Part shown: positions 23,722 through 37,533 of the stretch, piece by piece
Position numbering within the stretch: position 1 is the first letter of the stretch
Layout: each line of letters begins with the position of its first letter
Assembly: GCA_034620365.1 (NCBI GenBank)
Contig: JAQGEQ010000043.1
Span: 868,001-932,000, forward strand
DNA length: 64,000 nucleotides
Direction of reading: 5' to 3'
From: Pegea sp. RAD2-039
Taxonomy: Eukaryota > Chordata > Thaliacea > Salpida > Salpidae
Program-made: the position numbers and the translations under genes
Notes under the pieces: model-generated
What the model saw: only the letters and a program-made list of their open reading frames with translations
What the model was told of the DNA's origin: nothing
Databases searched by the model: none

Positions 23722-26700
23722 CTACTCATGTTCGCTTACATATCCTGTTGTAACACTTTCATTAGAACTGTTTTTTTGTGAAATAATTCTCGGTATCTTT
23801 TGCTTTTCAAACACATTTCGATCTTTAACAGAGTCTTGCTGCGGTTTAATTGCAGATGTATTGTTAAGCTTGAAGTCAATGTCTTTGTGAACTGTAGGAT
23901 GCGTTTTCTTGGTAAATGATTCCAAAAGTACAGTTTTCATAATTTTGCGGATTTCAATTTCATTCGGTATATCTTCAATTGAACGATTATCAGATGCTTG
24001 AGTTATAGCTTTAAAAAAGATAAATCGAATATTTGAACAGCAATGAGTGAAGTAAGATAGAAAATATCGATTTGTATTCACTCAAATCGAGTTTTGACAG
24101 AAAATTTATTCGATTTGTCAGCCGTAGCACAATGTAGCTGTTAATCGATTCATTGATAAAGTTGAGAAAATTGAATGATGAAACTTTACTTACGTGACAT
24201 TTAGCTGTGGGCTTCAAAGTGAATAAGTGGAATATATTAACATCCTATTGACATAGACTTGAGAGTTAAAAGAATCACCAATGAGAGAATTTAATGGTAT
24301 TTAAGCTATTGTGCGTTTATTTTATTTGTAGAATTGGTAAGTAATTAGTAAGCTGGTCATTGGCAACATTTGCATTTTCAGAGCCAAATACAGTTTAACA
24401 ATCTTATTTTCTCGTTGAATGTTAATGGAATGTACTTAAAACTTCCTTGGCAAGAGCTTTTACAGTTTTATCATTCGTAGGCGGTAGATAAAAACATTTA
24501 AAGACTGATACATGTTGTTTAGATACATGATAACTCACATTTACCTGTAGAAGCCAAAGGCATCCAGCACGTGTCACCGTGTCCATATTTTAAGCATTGA
24601 AGGCTACAATATTGGCCTAGATCACTATCCATTTTTGGCGCTATTTTTTCAGAATGATTTTCAACGACTAAAAAATGTTGTTTGATGAAATAGAGATAGC
24701 CAAAATGATATAAAAGTTTATTCTTAGTCTATTTAAATGATTTAAAAAAAGTTCAACTAACTATTAGCTTCAATAGGACTTGGGTGGTTTACTTGATTAC
24801 TGTAATCATCAAGTTTAAGATCCTTTATTACACATGGGAAACATGGTAATGAATCAGAATTTGATGATTTATTTACAAGAGATAACGGTGACACCTACAA
24901 ATGATTTTCTTTATTAGTCAGAAGCAACTATCAAAACTAAACTGTTAACACTTTAAAGGTGAATATGTTTTTGAAAACAAAGTAGTTTAAGTAAATATTT
25001 TCTGAATATTTAAAAACATCAAACTAGAAAACAAGAATATATTTTTCTCGTTGATAATGATGGTATTTTAGCATGAAATCGTTGTAAATAAATATTAACA
25101 ATTGAATTTGAATTCCAAGTTGAACCAAGAGGCTTCATATTGATGCTTATGCAGCTTTGTCTACAGATTGTTATTTTTGTGATATCAGCTTCAGAACCAG
25201 AAATCCTTAATCTGTAAAATTATGTTTGTGAAGTGATATGTTTACGACCACCAAATCTTGGCTCCTTTTCATGTATACTTTTATTTGTTTATTACATAAA
25301 ATAAATACGAAAATATGTAAAATTCATACCTTTGAAAATTTAGTTTATTTAAATTATTGATATCTTCAAAACTTTTGGCTTTTATCATTGGTTGTGTGGT
25401 ATGGCAAGCTGTCGAAATCTTAGCTTCCTGTTAAAAATCAGACTTTTTCAAATAATAAAATTCAAATTTAATCAAAAAAGTTGTTTAACAAACTTGTTCA
25501 TGATCTCCCTTCCTTTCATATTTGATACAAACATAAATAAACAAAATGGTCAAACCCAAAGCTGTTCCAAGCACTATAGTCACAACTATGACCGGTGAAA
25601 AGATTTTTGTGTGTGTTGGGTCGATCACGTGGGGTGGAATAACATTTCCTTTAGTAACATGAACCATTAGTCTTACTGTTGAAGCTTGCGTAAGAACCCC
25701 TTTGTCAGAAGCCTGAAGTAAGAATTGTATTTTCTTCGGAAATTTTTTAATAAAAATATTGCAAATACACTTCTCTTAACTAAAAAAAAATATCCGTAAT
25801 TATGTAATAGCTTTATTTTATGTTTTACTTTTTTGAAATTTAACTCAAGCGTTTAGCTTTCGACATTGTGGCTTATTTTAAATGATTTGGTGAAATAGAG
25901 TTCAAAGAGACGTCCTCTTTCTTTGTCACTTTGTTTACAAAAATCAAGTAGTTTCTTCTTATAAAATTTTATGAAAAAAATTGCTTCTCTAAAAAAAGGG
26001 AAGTAACTAAACCCTCAAATATCAGAAAGTATCTATTTAAAACCATCAAAACTTATCGGAAATTTTTCCAAAACTTTTTTAATCATTGTACAATTTCTCA
26101 ATTAATTTACTTCAATCATAAGGTGATGTCGACCAACCGTGTCACTCAAGTTCGTCAAGCTTCTGTTTAATTGTAAATTCCCATTTTTTTTGTCAATATA
26201 AAATATTGAAGAATAATTTCGAGCTTTTATGCTGTATGGTGTATTATCTTCTGATAAAATTGTATAAACAATATTAGAGTTTCTTCCCTCGTCAGCGTCG
26301 ACAGCCTTTAGTAGAAAAATACTGATTTAGTAAATTTATCTATTTATCATAACTGCTTATATGTAAAACTAATTTCTTAACACCTTTATCTTTGTAATAA
26401 TATGTTCGTAAGCGATGGTTGAATAAAATAAGGTGTTGTTGACAGACGGATTGGTGAATACGGGTTTGTTATCGTTTTCATCTACAATAGTAATTGTTAA
26501 ATTACAATTACTTTCACGGGGTGGATGTCCTCCATCTCTTGCTATTATTGTCAGCTTTTAAGTATAAGAAAGTTGATAAATAATTTATATTTAAAATAAT
26601 ATTTAAATTTTTACGTACGTTATTTACTACAAGAATGTAATAATTCAAGTAATAGTGACTATATGAGCAGCTTTTTGCTGAATAATCTAATAGAAGTAAT

Positions 26701-29700
26701 TATGTTAGTTTTTCAAGTCTTGAAAAAATTTCAACTTAACAGTAAAGGGCTTTAATTTTATAAATATCAAAAGATTTTGGTTATAAATCTGACAAAAAGA
26801 ATGAATGTTGAACATAAATGACTTGAATGACTGAATTATTAAAAGAAAATTCCAAAAAATCTTGAAATATTTTATGTAATAAATTTTAAACATAAAGTAC
26901 GACTAAGTACGAATATTTATATTATAAAGTACCAATAAGAGTTTCGACAAATAATCTGTTATTTACTTTCCATTCTGCAGTATCTTCACGATCCAAACAT
27001 CTTTGGTTATAAATGAAACCTGTTTTCGGATTGATCCAAAAATTATCAGCCCCTCCTTTTAGAAAATAAGTGACGACTCCGTTTGATGATCTTTGAATTA
27101 TTTTATTCTGAGTAAACAAACAAAGTCGAGATTGTGTAATTAAGTTAATCTTTAGTATTTTGATTAAACATCAATTTTTCAAAAGATTTAAAGAAAGTAA
27201 TAAAGTTAAATCAGAAGCGTATTAAGTTTTTAAACTCTGCTTATATAAAAAGTGTACGAAGATCAAGTATAGTTGATTATCGTAAAGATGTTTGATTAAA
27301 TCAACAACACTAATAACAATCTTCAAGGAGAATAAAACTTGAAATTTTATATATATAACCGATTGGTTTTATAAGATAAACTGACAAGTTTTATAATCTT
27401 TTTTTAGCTGTCTTAAAATGATGTAAAATTATGATAACTAAATACAACTCGTAAGTTATTATGAGTTTCTATTTAATATTTCCTTCATATAATCATATAG
27501 CTCTAATCGACCCAGACTTAAAAATCAACCTGGCCTAATTCAAGAGAAGGTGAATTTAATGAATCTTTGTCATAAGCTGTTAATTCAGTTACGAGTGTTC
27601 CATTTGTCAAGTTTTCCCGGACTTTTGTGGTTACATATTTTTGACTAAATTCTGGTATATGCTCGTTAACATCAAGGACAGTAACTTTTATGTACTCTTT
27701 TGCACACCTGAAATTAATTTTGAAAAATTAAATGTTTATTTACTTAAATCAACTTCTGCAGTAGTAATATCTAAATTATATTTACTCATTACCTCTAAAA
27801 GACAGTTAAATAAACTCAAGCAACCGCGCACATTTTAATCTTTCCTCTGTCGCAGGCAGTTAACATCAATTCATAATTATCAACCGATTCGCGATCCAAA
27901 ATTCCATTAAGCTTAACAAGCTGCTGATCGTGTAAAACAAACATATCAGAAGTTCCTTTCACTGTTGTTAGAGTCAAATCAACCTCTCCATTTAATCTTG
28001 CATCTAGGTCTTTAACACTCGCATATAGAAGATACAAGTTGAGCGAAGAGTTTTCTTCTATGTACACTAAAACGGGACATAATTCATACATTTAAATAAA
28101 TGGTAATTTCCTTAAAGTAAAATAAAAAGTCGGATAAAAGTACTCGAAAAACTTACTTTGGTTTTTTTTGTTTTTAACTAAAAACTTGATAGTTAATGAA
28201 GGTGTATTGTCATTAACATCCCCTATGTAAATCATTAGCTGAGTTCTTCCCTTTCTTATCCTTCTTCCCATATCTTCAGCATCAATTTCAATTTTCATGC
28301 TGAAATAAATTGTACTCTCGAGTTAATTACAAACTTACGGCCTAAATAGTTGTAAGATGATTTTTTCAAAAAATTGCGTTATATTAAAATGGGGAAATTT
28401 TCAAAAAGTTTCTTCTCGGATTACAAAGTAATTATCATTTTTGCTTCATTTTGTGCAAGATTCTTTTCTAAAATTAAGATCGTAGACTGGTGGGTATTTC
28501 CAACTAAAGACAATCGAAATCTATTATTAGATATAAGAAGCTAAACTGATAAAATCAAAAATAGACATTGAACAATTTACGTTAAATGATTGCTATTTCC
28601 TATATTTTTAGATGTATAAACCTTTGATAGCATAAATAGAAATAAATTACGAACATATTACGTAAATCAAAAAGTTTGGTTTATCTATCCGAAATGTTTT
28701 AAACATATCGTTAAAAATTATACAACCAGTTGTGCCAAAACAAAGGAGAAATTCATTCATAAGTTCTTTGATATGCATCAAAAATTTTGTCTACTTAACC
28801 TTTTAATGCTTTCTCGATCAAACTGTTGCTTTAATATGATAGAACCATTTCGGCGGTCAATTTGCACGTGTTTGCGAACAGAGGCAGTATTTTCTTTTGC
28901 CAACGAGTACCGAACATGACCTGCTGCACCAGAGTCAGCGTCTGTGGCGTGCACGGTGTATATCACTTCGTTCAATTTACTGTGTTCGTATACCATGGTT
29001 GAATAATTCTGAAAAAATAAATGAGGGTCAAAAACGAAGAAGTCGATCACGATAGGAATAGTAACGTGGTTGGCACTAATACGACGTTTACAGGTTAGAT
29101 ACGAAGGGCTTCGTGAATAATTCATTAGTGTAAAAATATTGCATTTCATCTAACTGTGAAATTCCATTGTAAAGATAAAATCTTTCAGAAGCCTTTATAA
29201 AGAGTGGCAAATTAAAGAGTTGAATCGGACCCTGGATGGAAAATCTTACAACAATAGGAGCTGCTGAAAAAACGAAGAATATTTTAAGCCTGTTGTTTGT
29301 TTAAAAAACCTTTTCAAATGTTATTAATGGCATGAAATATCTGTGGAGAACATTAGTATCAAAAGTCAAACATGCAGCTTTACCAACTATTTATTATTCA
29401 AACTTAGTTTTGTATTAAAAATCAAAAACATTTTCATTGATTTGAGAAGAAACAAAGCTAGTACAAATAAATATCTCAAATCTTACATGCCTGGCGTTCG
29501 ATATTCTATCTTTAATAATGCATTTCAATGTCACAATGAAAAAAACAAACCGGCAAAATAATATTTTAGTGTACTATTACCGCTGCATCTCTCTTCTTCG
29601 AGCTTATTTTTCAGCAATAGTTCAAGATAACTCTTAGTTTTGAACCAATGGTTGATATTAGCCAAACATTAATCAAGTTTCTTGTCAAGTTTGATTTAAA

Positions 29701-32700
29701 CTAAGTGTGTTATAAATCAAGCTGTGATGTGTTCCTATTTTCAACAAATGGTAAAAGCTTTAAAATTAAAATGTATAAAATCTATTTAGAATTTATTCAG
29801 ATAACCCGCGTCAGTGTTTGCTACATCAATATAATGGATTTTGGCTAAAATTATAATCGATTAGTGATGGTTGCTGATTCACAAGTCACTGACAATCGTA
29901 ATCCTAAGTTAAAAAGAAAATTAAATCATTAACTCCTGATAATAATTAACTCTTTTCTTTAAAATAACATCAAGCTTGTATTATGCCATAAAATTGATAT
30001 GTCATTCAAAACTCTATTGTAAACGAGTCAATTTATCAATGACAAAATATACTCCATAATGACTCAGAAGTATTTTATAAATATCATAGCCATATGACAA
30101 AAGCATAAGATGAAAATATTTAGAAGCACAACTTGCAGATCAGAAATAATACATTTACTTACGTTTTCATCAAATATAGGACTATTGTCATTTACATCTA
30201 GGACATTTATCAATAAAATGACTTTTGAGTGCAATGAAGGCGAACCCCCATCTGTTGCTTTCAACGTCAGCTGATAAAAGGTTTTCTTTTCATAATCTGT
30301 ATTTTAAAAATCTTACTTCAAAAATTCAAATTATTGGAATTATTAATTATGGATAAATTGAAAACAGCCTCAAAATTAAGTTACAAAATGAAAGCTAATA
30401 GTGTTGGTTAAAATATTCGACTTTCTAAACAGCTTAAAAAAGCTTATGTTTATTTCTTTGAATAATTGATTTCAAATTTGTTGCATTAAATTGTCAAAAT
30501 TAGAATAATCTTCCTGAAAACTATTTGAAACTATAAAATTATGTTTTCAGACTTTTTTATATTAAACTAACCTAGAGACTTTAAAACATTCAACTGAAGA
30601 TGCTGGGTTTCACTGGAATCTATGAATTCATCAACACTAAATTCTTCACAAGGAGACAATGAATATCGGATCTCAGAATTCTTTCCTGGTTATTAGAATA
30701 AGAATCATATTAGTTAGAACAGATTAAGCCACATTAATCATTCATGTGTTTAATTTTCATTATTAATTTTTCTAGTAAGTATCAGAGTATGTGAAAAATA
30801 AATATCAAGTTCTCTTATAGTGTTAAAACTAATTTTGAAAAAAATGAAGGAATTCAAAAAATAAAAGTTTAATAGTTTTTTCAGTTAAAACTTTATAGCT
30901 AACGAAAACTTTAATAGCTTTCAAAGTTTAGCAGAGTGTAAGTAACAAGAACCAGGTTTACCTGAATCTAAGTCGATTGCCATATAAGCATCAGAGAGAT
31001 ATTATATCATTGGTTGTAGTCGACTCACTTACATTAACATCTATTTTAGCAACTGGAAATTTAGGCTATATTGGTTGTAGTCGACTCACTTACATTAACA
31101 TCTATTTTAGCAACTGGAAATTTAGGCTTATTGTCATTGACATCAATTACTTCAATTTCAAGGTTGAAAACCTCAGTTCCATAATATATCTGCAAGTTTT
31201 GATGTTTTGTATACACTTGTTGTAAATCTTACAGTTGAATATATGATCAAAGAAATAAAATATTAATTATTGGCGGATATTTGAATAGCTTTAGTTTTAA
31301 TATTTTTACAAAACGATGTTTAAAATTAAGTGATGAAAAATATTTAACATAAAATTATAATATCATGTTTATAATATCAATATTGAACTGTGAGAAACGT
31401 AATGACACTTTTAAGAGCACTTTGGTTGAAACTTCTGCTAACAAATAGTTATAGATTCTTTTACACTAACAAATCTTTTTTATTAAGTTGTCAACTTCTA
31501 CTTTGTATTACAACAAATTCATCACATTAAAGAGTGAACTAGATGCAGATAAAGTGTTCATTTTACTGTCATTCAACTTTTATCACAATTGAAATGTCAC
31601 ATTTTTAAGCTAATCAGATTTGGCACTAAACCTTTGCATTAATGAAGCATGAAATTGATTGCCGACATAACTCTTCACGATCCAAATCTTTGGCCAGTTT
31701 TAAATGCCCATTTTTTGAATTAAGGATCAACCAAGCTCCAGTTGATTTTCTTATCTGGTGACTTTTGCTCCCAAATGGATAGAAGCTGCTCCATGGCGTC
31801 AAAGCATCGATTTTTTCATCCAGCATAATAAAGTTGAAGTTTTTGTCATTTTTTGAAATACTAAAAATTTTTGCCACGTCTGCAATGAGGTAACCTACCC
31901 AAAGATAAATTAAAGCAGATTTTTAAAAGTTTTTCTCGCTGAAGCAGTGTATTTTTTATTAAATAATCTATGGTGAAATTATTTAATAAAAATTATAATC
32001 CAAACGTAACTTTTGGTTTACTTTTTTATCGGACTTATTTTAATTCTTGTTCAGATCTAAAAATCTACAGTTTATTGAAAATTTTTGGTTGGCCCTTAAG
32101 TCTAGGTTTTTGGGATATCCTTGAAAATAATTCATTAAAAAATACTGTTTAAGTTCGACGAAGTTAATGCGACGTTGAAACCTAAAAAGTCAACTTAAAG
32201 GTGTAAATTATTCAATAATGCTTTTTTTTTTGCAAAATTAGCTATAGGATTGCTCATTATAAAACGTTTCCTCGAATACATCGACTGCACGGTGCCAAAA
32301 TATTATTTTAAAGAAAACGAAATGGAGCCATTAGCATTTTGGTGAACACAAACAGTAAATTTTCGTAGTTTAAAAGAGCAAAATTTAAGTAACAATCTTC
32401 TTTGCTTTGTTTAAAAGATGTTTTTGTTTAGGGTTTTTAATAGTTTCTTGAAGTTGCGGTAATTTTTTGTGAAACAAAGTAAATAAGCCATTTTTTCTTT
32501 AGAAAAATTAATAATGAATAAATTTCGGTTTTGACTGGTGCTGAAGTATATATTCATTTCTTTATTAAGAAAGAAAATTTTTATAAGTCAAAAGTTCAAA
32601 ATGTTGAAATCTCTTTAAAACAATCTCAAATTTCTTTTGCTATAAATAGATCTCTTAAAAACCTTATTTGATTATTTCTATAAAATTTCTCTTTAATGAA

Positions 32701-33182
32701 CAAAATTTTTTTCTTGATGCATAAGTAGTTATGATAAGTATAGAGTAAAAAAATGAAAATCGAAAAATTATTTTCTTATTTACCTTTATGAATATAACTT
32801 ACTTATATTAGAACATATATACTGTCGATATAATACATATATATGTTTGTTACAATGATCACAGGGGTTATTTTTTGGAAGAATTTAGTTTACAAGTTTA
32901 TCATCTAGTTTTGTTGAAACTCTTACATGAGCTTGAACTTTCACTATCGTATGTCTTAAGAAACTAAATCATAGAATGCACTTTTAAGAATCTTTTTTAA
33001 ACTATTATTTTTTTTAATTTTATTTTTTTTAAAGTATAATAACAATTTTCAACAAATTTTAACTAGATCAGCAACTTACCAGCTTTTTCGTTTTCGAATA
33101 TACTTATTTCTTTTTTCTGTGAACTTATAGCTAGCACATCAATGATAACGAGGGACAATAGTAAATAATTTGTAACTATCAT
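23722..33182 (-). CDS. Protocadherin (six cadherin repeats, one transmembrane helix, delta-type CWMP tail motif)
   Basis: Calcium-dependent cell-adhesion receptor at the plasma membrane. Exons in phase: 33080-33182, 31632-31894, 30962-31189, 30572-30685, 30163-30296, 28800-29008, 28157-28299, 27832-28066, 27530-27707, 26967-27107, 26384-26554, 26111-26305, 25494-25712, 25330-25427, 25100-25211, 24762-24894, 24545-24667, 23722-24008; about 1010-1030 residues. The signal peptide is MIVTNYLLLSLVIIDVLAIS. Calcium-binding linkers are DVNDNKPKF, DVNDNSPIF, DVNDNTPSL, DVNEHIPEF and DENDNKPVF, marking six EC repeats. The membrane helix is IFSPVIVVTIVLGTALGLTI. The cytoplasmic part has CLKYGHGDTCWMP, the conserved motif of delta protocadherins, and ends SVTTGYVSEHE. 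A 5' UTR exon boundary is visible at 33211. Exon 30962-31189 contains a tandem duplication and a second frame break, so this allele may be defective or mis-assembled there. Confidence 0.88.
31009..31128. repeat. 61-base direct tandem duplication within a protocadherin exon
   Basis: Two copies with a period of 61 bases: copy 1 starts at 31009 and copy 2 at 31070. Each begins ATTGGTTGTAGTCGACTCAC and ends AACTGGAAATTTAGGCT, with about 59 identical positions and a two-base joint. On the minus strand the unit encodes the end of a calcium linker (NKPKFPVAKIDVNVSES). Because 61 is not a multiple of three, reading through meets TAA soon after the joint. Confidence 0.95.
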
Positions 33183-36100
33183 TCCAGCAATTTTGTTTAG
33201 ATTTGAAGAATCTGTAAAAAGAAACGTTTGAAAAGTTTTTTTTTCTTTAAATTAGTAGTAATAGACACAAATATACAGTATAAACTAAGGTTTTTATTTT
33301 TAATATTAAAAATCATTTTACTATTTTTATCTAAATTGAATTACATTTTGGCATATTTTCTACTCTAATTTGATCACGTTGTTTAGATGAAACTTACACA
33401 GACTTTGAAAAAAAAATTTATTACAATAAAAGTTAATTTTATTTCTCTCATTTTAAAACATCGCTGCATATAAAAGGCAATGAATGGATTTATTAAAATA
33501 AAGCTTTATTTCTAATAACTTAGTAGTTTCTATTACAATTTTCCTTTTCCTGCAATAAGCAACTTATTTATGTTCTATCCGTAACTCAAAAATCAAGAAA
33601 ATTAACAACTTTTGACTGAAGTAATGCTTAATATTTTAACATTGATAGGAATGTATCGCTAAAAAAGCTTTTTTGCTATCGACCCTTTATAGTTTCAATG
33701 GTTCTGCGACTCAATATGACTTGAAGTTATCAGAAACCTTCCTGTATATCACATAAAAACATCCCATGAGATTATGGTGAAGGCTACAAGCTAGATTATT
33801 TTTTATAATGTAAAAGCTTCCCACCTTCAAGCCATCTGCATTATGAATGAAGCAAACTTGGTTTCATATAATGACAACAAGAACTTCAACAAAACATAAA
33901 ATTACTTTCAAAGAATAAACCTTCTTATCTCTTTTTCACCTGTCCTTGTTGAAAAGATTCTTTTTGACATAAACTCAATGATATTTTTTCTCATCGTTAC
34001 AAAAAGCGCAGATTTCTCAAGTCTCTCTTAATTGTGTTTCTCTACTGTAATGAACTTTTAACTTTTTCAAGTAAATCATGGAAGGAAATCATCCAACAAT
34101 CTGTCTTTCATAATTTGTTTATGAATGACAGTTTCGCACATAAGTGAAGCAAGGTAGAAATTAAAAATTAATGCTATAAACACGTGATAACTACTACTTC
34201 ATTTTTTTCTGTTGTTGGTTTATTGATAACAAATTGTTTTTTTTAAGTTAAGAGGCTGAAAACCTTATCTTAGACTCCTTATGAGTGTTTACAATGCAAC
34301 TAATGAAATAATCTAAGCATTTTTTGTAAAACTCTGCAAGGCTTTGTTGCACAGCTTTTGCGAAATTTAAGCAAAGTATGAGCTGAAATGAGTGGATTAT
34401 CCTCACTACCAAGGTCTAAATCTGAACTATACACATAAATTTCACCTAAACTCTATTTTGAGGCTTTCACTACCAATAATGCAGAATTGATTTAATTTGT
34501 ATTATGGTGCAGAGAATCTAATTCATATAATCGAATGACATTTGAACAAATAAATTTTCAAATAAAAACTAATCTTTCTAATCTAATAAATACGAATTAA
34601 ATTTCTTTCGGACTATTGAATTTACAACTAAAATTATTACAAATCATTTTCATAATATTTTAGCAAACTTATGATTCAAGATAGTTAGTATTGCTACATG
34701 AATAATACATCGATTTAAAGTTTACAAGTCATAAGCTATTTATTAGAATTCTTTATTCTACTGCTAAAATTGAAACTTGCCAAAAAAACAAGATGTTAAA
34801 ATGAAATTCTTTAAAAATTTGTATCTAAAAAAGAATCTAAATAAAAAAAAATTGTTAAAAAATAGATAGTAAACTATTTAATACCTATTTTTCGACTTTC
34901 AAAATTTAATAATTTGTTTTAGCAGTGTAAAGTTAGTCAGCTAACAAGTAGTTGCTTTTAACTTTTCACAAAAACAAAGCAAGGAAGCTGTCAGTGAACA
35001 AATACTCCGCAACTACATCAAGCTATGAAGATAAAATTGGGAGGAGTAAGCCCGAATTAGTGTCACTTTTGTGACTCGTTTTGGCCAAATCTGCCTAGAT
35101 AAAACTTCAGAAATAACACTAGAATATAAAACCAAGCTAGTGTTACACATTCCAAAATTAATTTAAAAAAAATAAACTACACAAGCCATTTTTTAAGTAA
35201 AACACTAAGTAATAACTAAATTAATTATTTTATCATTGGATTAAAGAAATCATTTGAGACCTTTTAAAAAAGATAAATAATCTCAGAGCAAAACTTCCAC
35301 TAGCTATGAAGCAGAACAAACTTGTTGTGCCAAATATCGAATGTTTTAGATACGGCTAATAGCTTGATATTTTTGCAGCAGCAGCAGTTTGCTTCGACAC
35401 TATGCCAGGATTATAAGCTTGCATTTGTCTCACAATAAGGCAAGCATCCAGGTAATTTTTTTGTTTTTCTTTTAGATTCTCTGTCAAAGCTATAGTTGGA
35501 GCAGCTCCTAATAGTTTTTTCCGCTACTATAGTCACTGCTATCACCATGAAAGGTGATTTTTGACGTCAGAATAAATTTAGATTTAATGTTGCTTCTGTT
35601 CAGTCTGTCAAATACAGTATAAAACTCATGTGACTGAGTTATTACAAACGGAAAACTTTGACAGAAGTAGTTTGACTGGCCAAGCATAATATAGAATGCT
35701 TACTTTTCTCTTTTTTTATTTAGTAATCTCACCGGTGTTTTAAAAGTGAAAAACTAATGTTTATTCATAAAATGTTTTTATTATTCCTTTACCCGTTCAG
35801 TACTGATTTAATTTTTCTTAGCAAAAATGTAATTACTAGGCACATTGTAGCGCAGACAAGCCCCTATCATCAAATTAACATCTTTCTGTTTCGACCAGTA
35901 TGTATAAAAGATTTCAAGAAATCTCTAACAGCTTAAAAAAAGTCTTTTTGGCAAAAAATACATCACTTAATAGAAAACCATCTTAAAACTTTCAATTTTT
36001 ATGAGACATAAATAAAAACCAATTAATGACAATTTTTTTTATTAAAGTGTATTTATTAAATAGAAATTGCAAATAAACTCAATACACTTGTTTAAATTAT

Positions 36101-36467
36101 ACAAAAGTAAATTTCAAAATTGTTTATTTAAAGCACAAAGAATGATAATGATAGGAACATTAACATCATTTTTTTCATCTTTTTTTATCCTAAGCAACAT
36201 TTAGTTCTAAAATTTGCATGTTACTAAAATGACATATTTATATTATCTTATCAGTTTTGAGAATATTATTTTGGCCTAGTTTTAAGGTTTTACCTCTATA
36301 ATGAGAATTACCTGAAGAGTTAAGAAGTGCGAAGAACTACCACTAACAAACAAACTACTACAAGTTGAAAACCAAGAGGAACCAGCTTTTACGGTATAAA
36401 AAGTTTCCGTAAACTTTTTAAGAGGCTAGGAGAATTGTAATCTTACAAATGATGAAAGTAAATCGGG
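33183..36467. other. Intergenic region upstream of the protocadherin
   Basis: About 3.3 kb with no supported coding exon. It holds the protocadherin 5' UTR exon junction (acceptor at about 33211) and, further right, unrecognised AT-rich sequence with a short CAG run near 35380. Confidence 0.5.
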
Positions 36468-36476
36468 TATATAAAG
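36468..36476 (+). promoter_or_regulatory. TATA box of the secreted cysteine-rich protein gene
   Basis: TATATAAAG lies 104 bases upstream of the start codon at 36572. A transcription start about 30 bases downstream would leave a 5' leader of roughly 75 bases. The preceding bases (AATCGGG) are less AT-rich than the surroundings, which makes the box stand out. Confidence 0.45.
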
Positions 36477-36571
36477 ATGGCACAAGATTTAGCTTGTCAC
36501 ATAAGACTATTAAGTTGAAGTAGTATCATCAGTTACCTTAAGAACTATCTCTTACAACTGCAATCTTTGCC

Positions 36572-37428
36572 ATGAATATCTCGACGATTTTTGTTGTAAG
36601 GATTTTATCTTTATTCTTTTATATTCAAATCGTAAATTTATGATTACTAACTTGTCAATATTTTCAGGTTCTAATTGCATATTCAGTAATAGCATTATCT
36701 TCACCGAAGGTCGTCTTTATGAGAAAATTAAAACGCCTTGTTTCTAACTCGGATTACAGGTGAGACATGCTGGAGTATTAGTTGAATTAAATTGTTTTCC
36801 ATCTAAATTTTCTTGAATAACTTACTATGGAATATAGTTAGAGCGTAAATAAAATTTTTAGAAGTAGAATATATTGTAGATCGACTTTATAGTTACTGAA
36901 CGTAACCGATATTTTGATTAAACGTGGTTTTAAAAACTGAAAACTAGAAGTTATAAATTTGTTTAATGAAGCTTGAAGTAAACCGTAACACCACAAAAAA
37001 CGATGCGTAGAATATCATTTCTAATTTCTAAACAAACCAACTTTGAAACATATATTATAGTATTTCTATTATAACCTAATCAATTTAAAGTGCGTGTAGA
37101 TAAACATTTTTTTCGTTTGATTTTTAGAAAAATTGTTGAAGAAAGATGTAAGCTGATGAAACTCGGCAGAACCAAACATACAGATGCTCCAAGACTTTAT
37201 GCTTTTTTGACTTGCGATGGTTATAAGTTCGATCAAAATATAATTTTTAGAGTTGCAATATGTGACAGAAATTGCAAAGAATTAAAAGACTTGTCGTGCT
37301 CAAAAGTTATAACAACAAGAAAACAAGTTCCATACTACCAGAAAGTAAATCTCACTACAGGTTTATCTACAGAACCTGATTTTACTTTGACCTTGCCCGT
37401 GATGTGCGATTGTGGTGTACATTGCTAG
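36572..37428 (+). CDS. Small secreted cysteine-rich protein, possible cystine-knot (Spätzle/neurotrophin-like) ligand
   Basis: Three exons join in phase: 36572-36595, 36668-36759 and 37128-37428, giving 138 residues. The start MNISTIFVVLIAYSVIALSS is a signal peptide split by the first intron. A basic segment (MRKLKRL) follows, which could be a cleavage site. The mature part has eight cysteines: ERCK, LTCDG, AICDRNC, LSCSK, MCDCGVHC. The order C-x3-C-x8-C, then a long beta-rich stretch, then DFTLTLPVMCDC before the end recalls the Spätzle/neurotrophin cystine knot, whose last strands read like DTFKFPSCCSC. IL-17, which also ends with a C-x-C pair, is an alternative. No membrane segment beyond the signal is present, so I infer an extracellular signal molecule or defence peptide. 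Homology is by pattern only. Confidence 0.72.
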
Positions 37429-37527
37429 CGAATACATTTTTCCATTATATTTTTATATTTTTAATTTATCTACTTTTCTAAAAATAACTTGTTTTCTTGA
37501 ACTTTTTGATTCATTTAATAGATTTTT

Positions 37528-37533
37528 AATAAA
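37528..37533 (+). terminator. Polyadenylation signal of the cysteine-rich protein gene
   Basis: AATAAA 100 bases after the stop codon, within a T-rich run, the first canonical signal downstream of this gene. Confidence 0.5.

Noticed and set aside
29160-29272. Possible extra protocadherin exon
   Set aside because: The open frame does not fit the phase between exons 30163-30296 and 28800-29008, which join directly and give a proper cadherin sequence.
31970-32152. Plus-strand open frame of 60 codons
   Set aside because: It lies in a protocadherin intron, with low-complexity hydrophobic content and no motif.
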